Source of the DNA: Blasia pusilla
Lineage: Eukaryota; Marchantiophyta; Marchantiopsida; Blasiales
Assembly (NCBI GenBank): GCA_050084515.1
Contig: CM114271.1
Span: 41,912,001-41,976,000 of the forward strand
Reading direction: 5' to 3'
DNA length: 64,000 nucleotides
Both the position numbers and the translations under genes were made by a program. The notes beneath the pieces were generated by a model. The model saw only the letters and a program-made list of their open reading frames with translations, did no database searches and had not been told where the DNA came from. Of the stretch, positions 24,210 to 37,985 are shown one piece after another (the first letter of the stretch is position 1; every line of letters starts with the position of its first letter).

Positions 24210-24605
24210 ATGCCCGAAGGAGATATACCCACTTGGATGGGTTTGTCGTGGGGAAGACGAGGCTCAATAGGAAGAGCTCCTAGTACATTTGAATGCAAAG
24301 CGACTAGAGCGGCGGGAAGAGGATATTGCGAAGCGTTAGTCAAAATGAAGGAAGCAAGGTTGAAAAATATGAGCGCCGACAAAACTCATCGACTTCGGAA
24401 GGAGCCGATAAGAGAAGGAGATTGGGTCTTGGTGCACAACAACAACCTTGACAACCAACATAGTACAATTAAGAAGTTTGCACGTCGTTGGTTTGGTCCA
24501 TATGTTGTAGTCTTTGCTTTTGACAATGCCACTTACAAACTACGTGAACTAGATGGCACAATTCTCAAATTCGCCCATTTGCAGGAAAAAGGGTCAAGAT
24601 TTTAG
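24210..24605 (+). pseudogene. Integrase C-terminal tail
   Basis: 131 codons with DKTHRLRKEPIREGDWVLVH, DNQHSTIKKFARRWFGPYVV and NATYKLRELDGTILKFAH, the SH3-like tail of gypsy integrases. It stops about 125 bp before the polypurine tract. Confidence 0.8.
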
Positions 24606-24731
24606 TGAGCGTGAAGGATTTCTTGATTTCGATTGAATGTGTCTAGAGGCACAACATAAGTAAGTCTATAGCAAGAATTCTTGATGTTTTTGGGCACATA
24701 CCGGAGGATGTGCAAGTTTGGAGGGGGTGAA

Positions 24732-25988
24732 TGTCGTATAGTAAAATCAACCAGTGTGTAAACTCCTTCGTCATTAAGTGTTAGATAGAGTTTCATTAGT
24801 ATTAAGTAAATTGGCTTAGAAAAAGGAGATTCTTATGTTTAAACCTCTTTATGGTGCCTCTTTTATGCGGGCCCAACTTTAGGAAAAGGAGGTAATAAAT
24901 AAAAGATGACTTTATAAAAGTAAAGTAGTTGCTTTAATGAAAAGCAAAAGTAGTCTTGGTTGGTGGCTAGGTTAGTTGGGGTAATTTGGAAAATATCATA
25001 TGGGTAAAGAAGATATTTTGGAAGAGAAAGAGGAAATCTACTTGTGTCAAAATGTGATTGGCTAAGCCTTGAGAGGAAGCCATGTGGCACAAGATAAGAT
25101 AAGCTCTATTTAAGTACTCTTGTGGATCCCTTGTGAGTATATAAAGAGGAGGGACCTTCAAGGGTTCATCACCTTCTATTCCACATCTTGAGTCTCGTGT
25201 CTCTCTTGAGTGTATGGCTTTGGGATTGCTTGCTCTTCCAATGAGAGTGGATCACCCTCTTGGGAGAGTAACTTGATCATGGTCTATTCTTGAGAGGTTT
25301 CTAGAGTGTGGTGTGTGTGTGTTGGGGGGATGAGAGGTTTGTCACCAGTAGAGGAGTTTAGTCATACTAAAATAGCGGATGTTTTGGCTTGTTACTTTCC
25401 CAATGAGAGTGGATTACCCTTCTTGGGAGAATAACTCCGCCAAAACCCATTCTTGAGGAGAGTAGAGAATGTCTGTCAAGCATGGATAAGGGTGGAGCCG
25501 GTGCCCGACTTTCCTTTTCTCAATCCTTACCATGTCAAGGTACTCTTTGTAGATAGGCACTTTGGTTCACTCGCTATTTAGTTTATCACTTTGGGGCGTT
25601 CATGAACCAGGTCATGCAATCTCCAACTCCGGTGATTCTTCCTATCGTCACATATGGAAGGACATGGGATTGTATTTTGTATGTCCTTATATAGCGATCC
25701 ATGGATGTCAATAGGCCTGGTCAAGTAGGGTTTAACACTAGTTGTGCTATCTTCCTCGTGTACAAACGTAAAATAGTTCATAGGGATTTTATAGTTAGGA
25801 ATTTCGGGGTCCGATGTTACGAAGAAGTGATCGCCTCGGCACTTCCATTTGTGATACCTGTCGTGAGAGAATGGAGAGTGTACATCATAATTTTGTATTG
25901 AAAAAGGAGAACTTATTAGAGAGTTCACCTTGCATCGACCGCAGCTAGAAGGCCCGCCCTTGCTCGAAGAAAGATTCTCAACACGACA
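24732..25988 (+). repeat. 3' LTR
   Basis: 1257 bp, the partner of 17543-18809. It is preceded directly by the polypurine tract ending GGAGGGGGTGAA and followed by the target copy ACGG. Confidence 0.9.
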
Positions 25989-26038
25989 ACGGGCTCCCCA
26001 CCAAGGCAACTCGCTTGCCTACCTGCAAACAACGAATT

Positions 26039-27944
<1,906 letters not shown>

Positions 27945-28300
27945 TTCAAGATCTATTTCAGACTCCGCAAAGCTTCTTCATATTTGGGCGTCCACCTAAA
28001 CGGTGCGTTCTTGCAAAGTAACGCATGAGGCGGGCTCGCAATTTCTGCAAATATCTTCACATGTTTCCGAAAGTGAGTGGCGAGTCCTAGAAAGGTGTGG
28101 GTTTGAGGCAGATTTCTAGGAGTCGGCCATTGCACTAAATTTTTAATCTTGTTTTGGTTCGGTTGGACTCCTTCATGGTCGATCAAAAACTCTAAGTAAA
28201 CCACATTAGGTTGGCCAAATGAACATTTTCTTTCCTTGAATTAGAGCTTCTCTGGCCTTAAGCGTTTGAGTACCTCTTTGATATCTGTGCGCCCCTTCAT
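27945..28300 (-). pseudogene. Gypsy reverse transcriptase thumb / RNase H fragment
   Basis: On the minus strand LKRLRPEKL lies upstream of KCSFGQPNVVYLEFLIDHEG, then VQPNQNKIKNLVQWPTPRNL, THTFLGLATHFRKHVKIFAE and APFRWTPKYEEAL. This is the classic connection between reverse transcriptase and RNase H. The rest of pol is missing. It probably belongs with the minus-strand gag at 29090-30126. Confidence 0.75.
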
Positions 28301-28385
28301 AAGTGGATCCCATGTGTGTTAGATACTTTTGGGACTCTAGTTAGGTGAGTAGAAGGAGCTAGAACAACAATCTGCAATTTAAATG

Positions 28386-28852
28386 GGATCATTGGTGCTA
28401 TTTGGGCCGAGATGGTGGCAGCTCACAAATCAGATTTGGATAGGAAATTAGCTTCAGTTGTCCATGCTTACAACACAGCTGAGAAGAGTACCACAGGGAA
28501 AAGTCCCTACTTCTTGGTGTATGGGCAGAACCCTCTCTCGGTAGTAGAGTTGGAGTTGAAGATTGATCATACTCTAGAAGGGCACTTCCAACTTGAAGGT
28601 GGCATAGATAGCAAGCTGGATATGATTGATGCCCTAGAGGAGGAGAGAAAGGCAGCATTAGAGAAGACCAAGGCCGTTCAGCAACAAAGGAAGATGAGGT
28701 TTGATAACCGAATACAACATGATCCAGTGAAGGAGGGGGACATAGTGCTCATGTACGATAGTCGACCCCAAGAGTTTCCAGGAAAGCTGCACATTCGACT
28801 GCTTGGGCCTTATCAGCTGAAGAGCATCCAGGGGAGTGATGAGATCAAATGA
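28386..28852 (+). pseudogene. Integrase C-terminal fragment, copy of the 37390-37860 region
   Basis: ANGIIGAI-like sequence is followed by SDLDRKLASVVHAYNTAEKS, GKSPYFLVYGQNPLSVVELE and DPVKEGDIVLMYDSRPQEFP. The DNA is highly similar to 37386-37860 of the gypsy at 31684-39298 but reads through in one frame, where that copy is shifted. It is inserted between the minus-strand pol and gag pieces. It ends in the same minisatellite as its relative, so the repeats were copied with it. Confidence 0.8.
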
Positions 28853-29085
28853 GGAGCATCCAAGGAAGTGATGAGAGCAGGTGGAGCTGAAGAGCATCCA
28901 GGGGAGTAATGAGATCAGGTGAGGAGCATCCAAGGAAGTGATGAGAGCAGGTGGAGCTGAAGAGCATCCAGGGGAGTAATGAGATGAGGTGAGGAGCATT
29001 CAAGGAAGTGATGAGATCAGGTGAGGAGCATCCAAGGAAGCGATGAGAGCAAGTGGAGCTGAAGAGCATCCAGGGGAGTAATGAG
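28825..29085. repeat. Minisatellite, GAGCATCCA core
   Basis: Alternating units built on GAAGAGCATCCAGGGGAGTA and GAGGAGCATCCAAGGAAGTG, each with ATGAGA(T/G)CAGGTG, form a higher-order period of about 66-68 bp. The same array, shorter, is at 37830-37985. Confidence 0.8.
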
Positions 29086-29089
29086 ATCT

Positions 29090-30126
29090 TCCCTTTCCTT
29101 TTAGCTTTTACCTCCTGCTCCGAGTCCGAGGACTCGGACGAATCCTCTGTAGAGGATTCCGTGTCGGTGGAGGACGCTTCGTCTTTGGACAAAGCACTAG
29201 TCTGCGACGCCCCTCTTTGTTGGTGACGCCGTCTTCGTGTTCGGGCGGGACTTTTTCTGAAGCTTAAATCAGACGCCTCATCGAGGCTATGCGCCTCAGG
29301 GAATCCCGTTGACCTCTCCGGCAATACCTATCCATTTCTTTGGACAAGCGGACACTAACCAATCTACCAATTGGGAGGTAGTAGTGTGTTCTAGCTTATT
29401 CACAAGGCTCCGAACCGTTGGGTATATTCCCGAGAGAGTTTCCTTCTTTCTTCGCTTCAGGTCGCGAAGCTTTGTAAGAAGCCTGTCCTCGAACTCCAAG
29501 TTGAGGAACTCATGTAGGAAGGATTCCACGACCCTCTTCCAGGTCTCCGTGACTTCTGCTCCGAGACCTTCATACCACTGGCTTGCTCGCTTCTTGAGCA
29601 AGCCCGGGAAGACTCGTAACAAATCCTCCTCCGCCCCTTCCCCGTTGGCTTTTGCGACATGGGTGAATTCAAGAATAAAGTTATCCACATCGTCTCGTCG
29701 GCCTCCAAAGAAAGGTGGGGTACCTTAGCGAGTTTTTCTAGTGTTGGCCATGGGCACGCTGCTCTCTGCTGGCTACCGGGCTTGATGCTCGAGAGGGAGG
29801 AGGTAAAGGTGCCGCCCGAGGTGCTCTGATCGGCTCCTTGCTCCCTGACTCTCCAAAGGGGTCCTAGGACGACTCTTCATCCGATTGCGAAGTGGCAGGG
29901 GACGTAGTGGGAAATTTGTCCCTTTCTTTCTTCTTGGTCTTCGTCTTTGGACGAGGACGAAGACTCGGAGACGAACCAGGGGTCTCAAGCCGTTGCTATT
30001 CCTCGCCGCCATCGCGATTGATTGGCTCGCTGCTCTCGCGAAGAGGGCTGAGAGCCTTCCATAAGTCTCTTGAGGGATTTTGCAACTCGCAATCACCCCC
30101 ACGGTGGCGATAGGGTAAGGGTCCAT
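29090..30126 (-). pseudogene. Gag of a minus-strand gypsy element
   Basis: The minus strand encodes FILEFTHVAKANGEGAEEDL, KRASQWYEGLGAEVTETWKR, VVESFLHEFLNLEFEDRLLT and LRDLKRRKKETLSGIY, the retrotransposon gag core. The upstream part (30126-29773) is a low-complexity basic leader in another frame. The downstream part is Ser/Glu-rich and basic. There are frame changes and stops. A primer-site candidate lies upstream at about 30490. Confidence 0.75.
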
Positions 30127-30489
30127 GGATGGAGGTTAACTACTGATTCTTTTTACATCTACAGGAGGGTGCCTGGTGCTCCTATGCTTCCTGCCAGGTT
30201 TTCCTCCCATAGACAAAAGTACCGGGTTTTCACCAAGTACAACTATCGTCCATGGGCGAAGCACCGTTCGGCGACCGGTTCTTTGACCATTCTAATTAGT
30301 TGGCCTATCTTCTCTAGCACCAATGCAGCAACTGTATTGTTATCTTCAAGCATACATTGTCTTATGGGGGTCGCTAGAGCTAGCCGATGGTCTTTAGTAA
30401 GAATTAGGATGTGGGTTGTCTAGGAGCGAAGCTTCTTTCTCCGTTCCCTGCTTCCCCATGGATCTTTTTCTCCCTTCTCAGCCAAGGAT

Positions 30490-30514
30490 ATGATCCCCGG
30501 CAGCGGTGCCAAAA
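30490..30514 (-). other. Primer-binding site of the minus-strand gypsy
   Basis: On the minus strand TTTGGCACCGCTGCCGGGGA resembles the well-known plant gypsy site TGGCGCCGTTGCCGGGGA. It fixes the 5' LTR as lying to the right, from about 30515. Confidence 0.65.
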
Positions 30515-31680
30515 AGTCTTCGACTATATGTAATGTTTAAGTGTTTCTTATTTACAGTCAATTGTAGAGTTCGATCCCCAAGAGGATCATTGTTGGATGA
30601 AAAGAGAGTATAAGGTGATGATTATGTTGTAAAAGTGTAATTGATTATGTAATTCAATTGTAATGTTTCAGTATCAGCTTCCGATCCTTCTTAGTACCTA
30701 TGTTTTCTTCTTCAATTCTCTCGAGTGGAGTTTAAAGGACGCTCAGGCAATTTGTTCTCTCATCATCTCAGAACCTCACAGAGACCTCAAGAATAAAGCT
30801 GGCTTCTCCTACTTTCGAACTCAACCGTCAAGGGTAGGTTACTCTCTGTCAAACAGATTTCATACAACTTTATATTGATTATTCCATTGATGAGAAAGGT
30901 TCGCCTGATTCACTCTTCACTCGGCAGACCCAAAAAGAATATTCAGACATAAGCATCGCACATCAGAATGAATGAATGAATGCTTTACTACTCCATCAAG
31001 AATTGGAAGACTTCAAAGTATCTACAAGCTCGAGAGGGTACAACTCTCTTGCTCAGACGTCGTGAGCAAATGATGCTAATAGCTTCTGTCCTGTTTCTTA
31101 AATATTCTCGAGAGTAGGATCGTTTCTATGATCCGAAGCGTTCTTGATGAAGGGTGTGTCTTTTCAATATCTGTAACTACCTAGATCTATGGTTCTCTTA
31201 GCTTTTCCTATGATCCCTATGAATCCGTGGTACAAAACTGTCCTAACTACCAATTTGATACAAAGGGTCGCGCCCTTTCCTAGTCTCATTCTGTAAACTA
31301 TGTGTCGTTTTGAATCTCAATCATGCTGAGCTTCGCTGCCCTAAATTTCCGGAGGACGAAGTTCTTCTTTCTTCTTCGTGCTTCGCTCTTCGTGCTTCGT
31401 TCAAGAGCAAAGTTCTTCGTATATAGAGCTTCGTTGAGCTTCGTTAGACTTTGTTAAGCTTTGCTGGGCTTCGCTGAGCTTTGCTTTGATCCTTTATACT
31501 TCTTTACAACTTTTGATTCTCCTCTAAGGCAAATCCTTGATCTTTATCTCTCTGCCTTGTCTTCGGAGCTTGGTGATTCACTTATTCTTCTTCATAATAA
31601 TAATCAAAATCATAATATACAAGAGTCTTCTTTGAAAAAAAAAATATATTCTTCAAGATTACAAAATTGTGGGTATCACA
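30515..31680 (-). repeat. Presumed 5' LTR of the minus-strand gypsy, truncated
   Basis: The segment next to the primer site has no gene. Its part 30760-30870 (GGTAGGTTACTCTCTGTCAA) is clearly related to the reverse complement of 46560-46640, and GATCCCCAAGAGGATCA near 30570 to 46863-46890, so it is dispersed. From 31320 to 31490 GAGCTTCG(C/T)T motifs repeat. The next element cuts it at 31681. Confidence 0.5.
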
Positions 31681-31683
31681 CCC

Positions 31684-32500
31684 TGTATCTGAGTATGTGC
31701 ATGATTGAGTGATGAGTTGGGGGGGCTTGATGAAGGGAGATTCTTGGAGCTGATTCAACTAATCATTCAAAAGTGTAGTGAGTGGACAAGAGGCTGTACC
31801 AGTAGAGGGGATGCAAGCTTGGGTTCCAAGATTGTGCTCCACCAAGGTGTGCTTGGAAAGCTTTCTGTTCTGCCCACCTGAGCTTGGCCTTTGACACCAA
31901 TCACTGATTACTTCCAGGGTGTGACAACTTGGACTTCCAGGTCTCGTAAGTGATAAGAGTTAGTGAGTGGAGAGAGAGAGAAAGGGTCATGCTTGAGCTC
32001 CCCTATAGGTAGAAGACCATGGGCTTAGCCTGTTAAGTCTCCTACTACCTGAACAAGAAGGGAGAACAAAGGATCAGCAAGGTAAGAGGAGAAGAAGAAG
32101 GTGATTGCACTACCTGATCGGTTAGGAGTTGGGTGTACTTTAGAGGATGTCCTTGGTACATTCAACTAGTCCAAGGCAGCACATTGGAGGACCTTATGCT
32201 GCCCTGGTCATTCTTGACTGTGATTTCTAAGTAGAGTGTGCTTGTTGGGTTCCACTGGCCACTCCACTCAAAGAAAGGAAGGAGTTTTGGTTAGTAGGGT
32301 GAGGATAGGATTGTGATACTGAAGTGGAGAGAGTTTCTCCAGCCTCTTAAGGTAAAGAGGTGGGGTTTACAATCATATGAGTACATCTTGTAGATCTGAT
32401 CTTTTGATCCGGCCCTAAGCTCTTATGGGACCGAAGGCCCTGGTGGAACTAGCAACATTTTCACAGGTTGTGTCTTTGCCATGTATTACCTGGTGAGACA
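31684..32500 (+). repeat. 5' LTR, left-truncated
   Basis: 817 bp aligned to 38478-39298, starting TGTATCTGAG and ending TGGTGAGACA. The missing U3 start would remove the promoter. Differences from the other LTR are small substitutions and indels. Confidence 0.8.
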
Positions 32501-32503
32501 TTT

Positions 32504-32521
32504 TGGCGCCACCTGCCGGGA
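32504..32521 (+). other. Primer-binding site
   Basis: TGGCGCCACCTGCCGGGA lies three bases after the LTR end. It resembles the tRNA-Asp-type site of plant gypsy elements. Confidence 0.75.
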
Positions 32522-32554
32522 GCTGTGGAGTCAGACCAAAAATGAAGGAGACTT

Positions 32555-33960
32555 ATGAGTGAGCGGCATCAAAGACATTCAGCAAGGAGTGCACGGAAGG
32601 CTGCTGCAGATCACCAAGAAGAGAGAGAAAGAGCTTCCATAGGAGACTCTTTAGTGGGGAGTTCAAGTTCAGCACTTGCTATAACAGCGGGCTCAGTTCA
32701 AGTGGTTCCTGCTCAAGCTACCTCTGTCAAGATGCCTCCCTCATTTCGAATCAAGTACACCAGATTTTGAGGGGATGGTAGTCAAGATGTGGATGACTGG
32801 ATGGAACAATACCTAGCAACTTTGGCAGCCAATAATGAAGGGGATGAAGACACAACCAAGAGGTTGTTTCGTGGGCTGATTGATGGAGAAGCCTTGCGTT
32901 GGTACAATGCCTTGGAGGTTGATGAAAGCTGATTGGCCAAGGCTGAAGTCAGCATTTGAGCAAGAGTTTAGGGGGATTGGGGCAGATTCAAGGGTGATGT
33001 CACGACTGAATTCTATCAAGATGAAGGCAAGTGACACACTAAGGAGCTACACCCAGCGTGTCCATCAGCTGATAGGGAAGCTATCCATAGTACCACCAGC
33101 AAACCTTCAGTGGGAGTGGTTTATTTCTGGTCTACCAGAGTTGTTGGATTTTGAAGTGAGGAAGGCAGATCCTCAAACATTAGCAGCTGCTGTTGATGTG
33201 GCCAAGAGATATGAGAAGTCAGCCCTACTATCAAAGGCCACAAGGCAGAGAAGAAGTGAAGAAGAAGGTCAAGTTTGAGGACTCGATGATAGTGATGAGT
33301 ACTTGGTGGAGGACAGAGAAGAGAAGTCTAGCCATCAGAGAGGTAGAGAGACACATCCATCACAACTCACCAAGGTTGTGAAGGATGAAATGCAGACCTT
33401 AAGGGCAGCCATAGAGGAGGTGAAGGTGTTGATGGATGATATCAAGAAGAACCGCAAGGCAGTCCCTATGACCCGCACTAATATTTGGTGCACCCGATGC
33501 AAGAAGGAGGGTCACTTCTCTTATGATTGTCAAGCTGATTGAAGGATGATCCAAGAGACGGAGCTGAACTCTCAAGAGCTAGAGCTCAGGGACATAGAGT
33601 GTCTTTATGCTATTCAACAAGGAGCTCTACGTCTTGATATCGAGGCTAGACCAGGGATTCAATACCAAGAATCCCTGGTGCTTGTTGGGAATGGGGAGGT
33701 TGGACATATCTCACCTGAGTGCCCACACCGGAGGATGCCTGGGAGTACATCTTGTTGTGTAGAAATTGCAGGAAGAGGGGCACAAGGCTTCCGGTGCCCA
33801 AAGCTGTGCAACTTAGAGTGTTGCCCCGCTATACCCCAATCCCACCTAGGAAGAAGAGACCCTCAACTGGTCCAACAAGTCAGCAGAGCAAAGAACAACC
33901 AAGGGCGAGGCACGACTTCAAATGTCGATGGATCAGAATCGTGAAGAGGAGAATGTAGAG
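32555..33960 (+). pseudogene. Gag with CCHC zinc knuckle
   Basis: The start is MSERHQRHSARSARKAAADH. Then come MPPSFRIKYTRF and a stop, VDDWMEQYLATLAANNEGDE and TKRLFRGLIDGEALRWYNAL (gag core). A second frame (32880-33278) gives LRSYTQRVHQLIGKLSIVPP. The knuckle CTRCKKEGHFSYDC at 33490-33531 is a perfect CX2CX4HX4C. The later part to 33960 is basic and shifted. Confidence 0.8.
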
Positions 33961-34397
33961 AGTGATTACCAGGAGGCAAACCAATGAAGAGAAGGGCAAG
34001 GGGCCTGCAAGAGAGGAGATCAGATCAGGTGGAGAAGAGGAGGAAGAAGCTCCGCCTTTGAGTTGCTCCTCGATATTCTTGAAGAAGTGCTAGCCCACTT
34101 GGAAGAGCTACATACCAAGGAGGGAGAGGCGAGTACCAAGAAGACTACAATGGTGGTAAGACCCTCTTTGTCCCCTGCACCATAAAGGGAGTTGCACTAC
34201 AACATCATCTTTGGACATTGAGAAGAGGTTAGTGAAGTCACCATTGGGCGATTGTTGAAGGATAATCCAAGGTACCAAAGCAAGTGTTGATACAAGAAAG
34301 ACCAAGAGGAGGAAGAAGCTCCCACCTACCATTTCAGAGGTGAGGTACATCAAGTGGAGGATTGGGGAGCACCGAGATCGACACTTGAGATTGAAGG

Positions 34398-34835
34398 GTG
34401 TTTGATCACAAGGGTACCCGGTGGATGGAGGTTCAGTGTGAATGTCATGATGGAGCAAGCTGCTGTGACGACTGGTTACACAGATTCGAGCCTACCCCAA
34501 AGATATTGAGGATGGCTAACCAAGAGGAAGTGGTACCGGTGGGTAAGTTATCTCAGGTAGTTACTAGGATGGGAGAGTTGGAGTATGTTTTGAACTATGT
34601 AGTAATCAGGCTACCCATTCTGCTACATTCCAAGTTTTGTTGGGAAGGCCTTGGTGTACAAGGGGGAGTTTTGGAGGATTGGAAGAAGAAGGAGTTTAGG
34701 ATTGGTTCAAGAAGGAACCCATGGGGGCTTCTAGCATACCAAGGCGAGACAACAGCAAGCTCCATGGGGTACACGATTGAGAGTGAGGAAGTAGATGAAG
34801 AAGAGCAAGCTTCAGATTTCTTTGGATGGTGGTGA
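34398..34835 (+). pseudogene. Protease region
   Basis: The frame contains PTPKILRMANQEEVVPVGKL, then GELEYVLNYVVIRLPIL and GVLEDWKKKEFRIGSRRNPW. These match the flap and C-terminal half of gypsy proteases. The catalytic DGG region lies just upstream in another frame (near 34425). Confidence 0.65.
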
Positions 34836-35160
34836 ATGCCTTCAAGACAAAGAATGAAAGAGAGTTTGACTTCAACCAACCAGAGGAAGAGCATGTGCAG
34901 GTCAAGGAAGATGAAGAGCCGAGGACACCACCAAGACTTGGCCTCTTACATCAAATGAAGGAGATCAAACAAGACTAGCTATAGGGAAGAAGAAGAAGAA
35001 TGAGCATGCCAGGAGAACTTGATGTCCCACTCACGGTGCATGGGTGCACCAAAGCAACTAATGGAGGATCCAAGTATGAAGGGCTATCATGAGACCTTTG
35101 GAAGAGAGCAAGAGGAGGACCTCTCCGCAAACTTTGTAAAACCAGATTCAAGATGAGAAG

Positions 35161-36205
35161 ATGAGTCTTGCGCCATATATGGAGTTCTATGTAGGGAGCA
35201 CTATCCAGGAGGTGGAGAAAGAAGCCTACAAGGAGTTGTTGCTAGAGTTCAAGGATGTGTTTTCTTGGTCACATCACGACCTGACTGGAATCTCATCCGA
35301 GTATGGAGAACATCGGATAGACTTGAAGGAGGATGCAGATCACCGGTTAGGCAAAGGCAATCTGAGGCTCAATCCAAAGTACTCCTTGAAGGTGAAGGAG
35401 GAGTTGGATAAGCTATTGGAAGCAGGATTTATCTATCCTGTAAAACATAGTGAGTGGGTATCCCCCATTGTGATTGTACCAAAGAAGGTGGGAGCTTATG
35501 GAATAGCCAAGATCAGAGTTTGTCAAGACCATAGAAAGTTGAATGAGGCTACCAAGAAGGACTTCTACCCGCTGCCCTTCACGATATCATCATCTTTGGA
35601 CCATGTAGCCGGGTCATGCGGTGTACACTTTCTTGGGCGGTATGTCGGGGTACTACAGACCTTCATCGAGTTGGAGACCAGATCTACACTACATTCACCA
35701 CTGATTGGGGACTTATGCATTTTGTAGGATACCCTTTGGATTGTGTAATGCTCCAGGTACATTTCAGAGGATCATGAGAGACATTTTCCATGATTTCTTG
35801 AGGCATTTTCTAGAGGTCTTCATTGATGATTTTGCAGTTTTCAGTAAAAGGGAGGAGCATCTACAACATTTGAGGCTTACCTTTGAAAGATGTAAGGAAG
35901 CCAATCTGAAGTTAAACCAGGAAAGTGCTTCATTGGGATGGAGAGTGGGATCTTTGTTGGGGCATAGAGTATCGGCCGAGGGGATTGTGAGACTGGATAA
36001 AGTGACCACCATCTTGGCTCTCAAAGCACCCACTAGTGTGAAAGAAGTTCGAGGCTTCCTTGGCATGGTTGGTTATTATAGGAGGTTCATAGAGGGATAT
36101 GCTAAGATTTCTCTCCCATTGATCGAGTTGCTGAAGAAGGAGGCTACATTCCACTGGGCAGATCGCCAAGAGGAAGCCTTTAGGAGCTCAAGGCAAGGAT
36201 GGTGA
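35161..36205 (+). pseudogene. Reverse transcriptase domain
   Basis: The first frame gives KEAYKELLLEFKDVFSWSHH, DLTGISSEYGEHRIDL, EAGFIYPVKHSEWVSPIVIV and KIRVCQDHRKLNEATKKDFY. After a shift near 35620 the second frame gives CRIPFGLCNAPGTFQRIMRD, EVFIDDFAVFSKREEHLQHL (intact IDD), GHRVSAEGI and VKEVRGFLGMVGYYRRFIEG. Apart from the shift it is well preserved. Confidence 0.88.
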
Positions 36206-36786
36206 AGGCACCCATGATGGCGACACCAAGGTTTGATAGAGAGTTCCATGTAAGCGGTGATGCTTTTGGATTTTGCATAGGAATTATATTGTGGCAGTAT
36301 GGAGAGGACAAAGAAGAGAGGCCAATTTATTATGCTAGTAGGTAGTTGAGTTCCGCTGAGAGAAACTACAACACTACTGAGAGAGAGTGCTTGCCTATCA
36401 TTTTTGCGTGTAAGAAGTTCAGGCATTACCTCCTTGGCTATGATGTGGTCTTTCACACTCATCATGATGCCATCAAACATCTGGTCAACAAGGCTGATCT
36501 ATCCGGCAGAGTTGCAAGGTGGGTTATGCGGCTACAAGAGTTCCAATACCAGATCAAGGTGAAGCCAGGGATGGGGAACAAGAATGTTGACTACCTGTCC
36601 AGGCTAGAGGAGGAAGAGATGAGAAACTCTATTGTTGCCAAGTTTCCTGATGAACACCTCTTTGCCATTTCAGAAGAAGGGGATGAGTATGTTGAGATTA
36701 GAAGGTATCTCAAAGAGGGAGTTGTTCCACCCGCGAACTCTCAAAAACAAAAGATGTTTATGGTTAAGCGGGGCCATATGCATTGA
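36200..36786 (+). pseudogene. RNase H domain
   Basis: MMATPRFDREFHVSGDAFGF and RPIYYASR precede a stop. The frame resumes with NYNTTERECLPIIFACKKFR and LGYDVVFHTHHDAIKHLVNK (usually TDHDA), then MGNKNVDYLSRLEEEE, the end of the domain. Confidence 0.82.
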
Positions 36787-37640
36787 TCGAGGATGTCTTT
36801 TGTTCAAACTTGGACCATATGACAAAGTTGAGAAGGTGTGTGAGTAAGGGGAGAAAGTCCGAGAATCATGCACACATTCCACTCGGAGAGGAGGGGGTCA
36901 CTTTGGAGTGGAGACCACCATCAAGAAGATTCGAAGCTGCAGGGTACTAGTGGCCTACCCTCCATAGAGATGTGCACAAGTACATCGAAGTTGTGACCCT
37001 TGCCAACATTCAGAAAACCTTGATTAAGGATCATCGGCCACTCACACCTATCATCCCTTTGGGTCCTTTTGCTAAGTGGGGAATTGACTTCATTGGTCCT
37101 ATCACTCCTGCTAGTAAGGGCCATAGAAATAGGTATATTATTCTAGCCACCGATTATGCTACTAAGTGGGTGGAAGCTAAGGCCACAAGGAAGAATGATG
37201 GTGAAAGCTGTTGGGAGGTTCTTGTATGAGCATATTCTCATGAGGTTTGGTGCTCCATGGGAGTTAGTGAGTGATAGAGGTTTGCACTTCATTAATGAGG
37301 TGATTCAGGCTATAACAGAGCAAAGACCGAATCAAGCATAGGTTGACCACACCTTACAACCCTAAGGCTAATGGTCTCACCGAGAGAGCCAATGGGATCA
37401 TTGGTGCTATTTTGACCAAGATGGTGGCACTCACTAATCAGATTTGGATAGGAAATTAGCTTCATTTGTCCATGCTTACAACACACAGGTGAGAAGAGTA
37501 CCACAGGAAAAGTCCCTACTTCTTGGTGTATGGGGCGGGAACCCTCTCTCGGTAGTAGAGTTGGAGTTGAAGACTGATCATACTCTAGAAGGGCACTTCC
37601 AACTTGAAGGTGGCATAGATAGCAGTGGATATGATTGATG
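36787..37640 (+). pseudogene. Integrase
   Basis: The zinc module is broken (HSTRRGGGHFGVETT, RSCDPCQ). The core is clear: [20 protein letters not shown] (first Asp), [17 protein letters not shown] and RFGAPWELVSDRGLHFINEV (second Asp). PKANGLTERANG-like sequence follows near 37365 with the Glu position. The tail 37444-37638 repeats the fragment at 28386-28852. Confidence 0.82.
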
Positions 37641-37829
37641 CCCTAGAGGAGGAGAGAAAGGCAAGCATTAGAGAAGACCAAGGCCGTTCAAAGCAACAAA
37701 GGAAGATGAGGTTTGATAACCGAATACTGACATGATCCAGTGAAGGAGGGGGACATGGTGCTGATGTATGATAGTCGACCCCAAAAGTTTCCAGGAAAGC
37801 TGCACATTCGACTGCTTGGGCCTTATCAG

Positions 37830-37985
37830 CTGAAGAGCATCCAGGGGAGTGATGAGATCAGATGAGGAGCATCCAAGGAAGTGATGAGAGCAGGTGGAGC
37901 TGAAGAGCATCCAGGGGAGTAATGAGATCAGGTGAGGAGCATCCAAGGAAGTGATGAGATCAGGTGGAGCTGAAGAGCATCCAAG
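37830..37985. repeat. Minisatellite, GAGCATCCA core
   Basis: A shorter version of the array at 28825-29085, in the same place just after the integrase tail. It seems to be a native part of this element family. Confidence 0.8.

Larger units (their letters stand above)
17543..25988 (+). mobile_element. Full-structure Ty3/gypsy retrotransposon (LTR to LTR)
   Basis: Two direct LTRs (17543-18809 and 24732-25988) begin TGTCGTATAG and end CACGACA. The element carries a primer-binding site at 18812, gag, protease, reverse transcriptase, RNase H and integrase in gypsy order, and a polypurine tract TTGGAGGGGGTGAA directly before the 3' LTR. A 4-bp duplication ACGG (17539-17542 and 25989-25992) flanks it. 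The LTR pair differs mostly by short indels, so insertion is recent, yet the coding region has many frameshifts and stops. It is a different lineage from the methyltransferase element and is inserted beside it. No envelope or chromodomain was seen. Confidence 0.9.

Noticed and set aside
28658-29324. Repetitive Leu/Ser/Pro-rich proteins on the minus strand
   Set aside because: They are read-through of the GAGCATCCA minisatellite; the coding content of that block is on the plus strand and ends before it.
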